Source: Candidatus Delongbacteria bacterium
GTDB taxonomy: Bacteria > CAIWAD01
NCBI GenBank assembly: GCA_020634015.1
Contig: JACKCN010000003.1
Location: forward strand, 186,001-250,000
Direction of reading: 5' to 3'
DNA length: 64,000 nucleotides
Below are positions 63,927 to 64,000 of the stretch, piece by piece. Positions within the stretch are counted from its first letter, which is position 1, and each line of letters begins with the position of its first letter. The position numbers and the translations under genes were made by a program. Under the pieces are notes generated by a model. It had not been told where the DNA came from. It saw nothing but the letters and a program-made list of their open reading frames with translations, and made no database searches.

Positions 63927-64000
63927 ATGAAACCTTTAATCAATCTTCCCCGGAACTTGCTTGCGAGGGTTCCGCTGTTCCTGGTGGTCGGCTTGTTGCT
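63927..64000 (+). CDS. Start of an exported or membrane protein, cut by the window end
   Basis: An ATG at 63927 follows a strong GGAGGAG and opens a frame to the window edge. The first 24 residues are basic then hydrophobic (MKPLINLPRNLLARVPLFLV), which fits a signal peptide or first membrane segment. Nothing more can be said about its function. Confidence 0.6.
   Translation, partial: MKPLINLPRNLLARVPLFLVVGLL

Overview
This is a GC-rich chromosomal window from a Gram-negative bacterium. Three unrelated exported proteins (an AGE-fold epimerase, a multicopper oxidase and a CBM20 starch-binding protein) end in the same type of C-terminal module, with a PNPFNP motif followed by a short beta-rich tail. 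Such tails are typical of FCB-related lineages and candidate phyla that use type IX-like sorting. Together with several lipoproteins (SPII lipoboxes) and an OmpA/PD40 protein, this suggests an uncultured FCB-like lineage. The phylum assignment is inference, not proof.

Layout. 1-9.7 kb: small stress and housekeeping genes: NTF2-fold proteins, a GNAT, a VOC protein, a glycine-zipper lipoprotein beside a broken relative, a peroxiredoxin-mutM-threonine aldolase operon, a beta-propeller lipoprotein, a geranylgeranyl-reductase-like flavoprotein and a DUF3391-like/HDOD signalling pair. 9.9-14.7 kb: a BT1-like transporter, a class I aminotransferase and ATP-dependent PEP carboxykinase. 15-19.6 kb: a large membrane protein with a C-terminal P-loop NTPase, closely followed by an MscS channel, then a YbaN-like protein. 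19.9-32 kb: a B12-binding radical SAM enzyme and exported carbohydrate or redox proteins, including a secreted protein with three 125-residue repeats, a glycoside hydrolase and a multicopper oxidase.

32.1-44.2 kb is an accessory defence locus on the minus strand. In transcription order it holds an FTCD-like cyclodeaminase-fold protein, hsdM, a RibD-like deaminase fused to a GHKL/AlbA-type ATPase-regulator, a deleted GHKL-regulator remnant carrying palindromic elements, an 83-residue unknown protein, hsdS, a GHKL ATPase fused to a PD-(D/E)xK-like nuclease, hsdR, a DUF45 metallopeptidase, a Cdd1-like helix-hairpin-helix protein and an ASCH protein. Most junctions overlap or abut, so this looks like one composite type I restriction-modification operon with accessory effectors. 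It is the best candidate for an undescribed system in the window.

44.8-51.1 kb is a metal-homeostasis region: a ZIP transporter, a NifX/NifB-like protein, a DUF134 regulator and a four-gene metal ABC transporter divergent from a DtxR/MntR-type regulator, with duplicated ATTAGCC sites between them. Ligand residues in the binding protein and the regulator point to manganese.

51.2-64 kb: tRNA-Asn, an ABC-2 exporter with a LolA-like protein, a low-complexity intergenic tract, trpS, an L-2-hydroxyglutarate-oxidase-like flavoprotein, a cupin, divergent secreted GH13 and CBM20 proteins (starch use), a YbjN protein, an OmpA/PD40/TPR protein and the start of one more exported protein. I saw no transposase, integrase, CRISPR array or rRNA gene.
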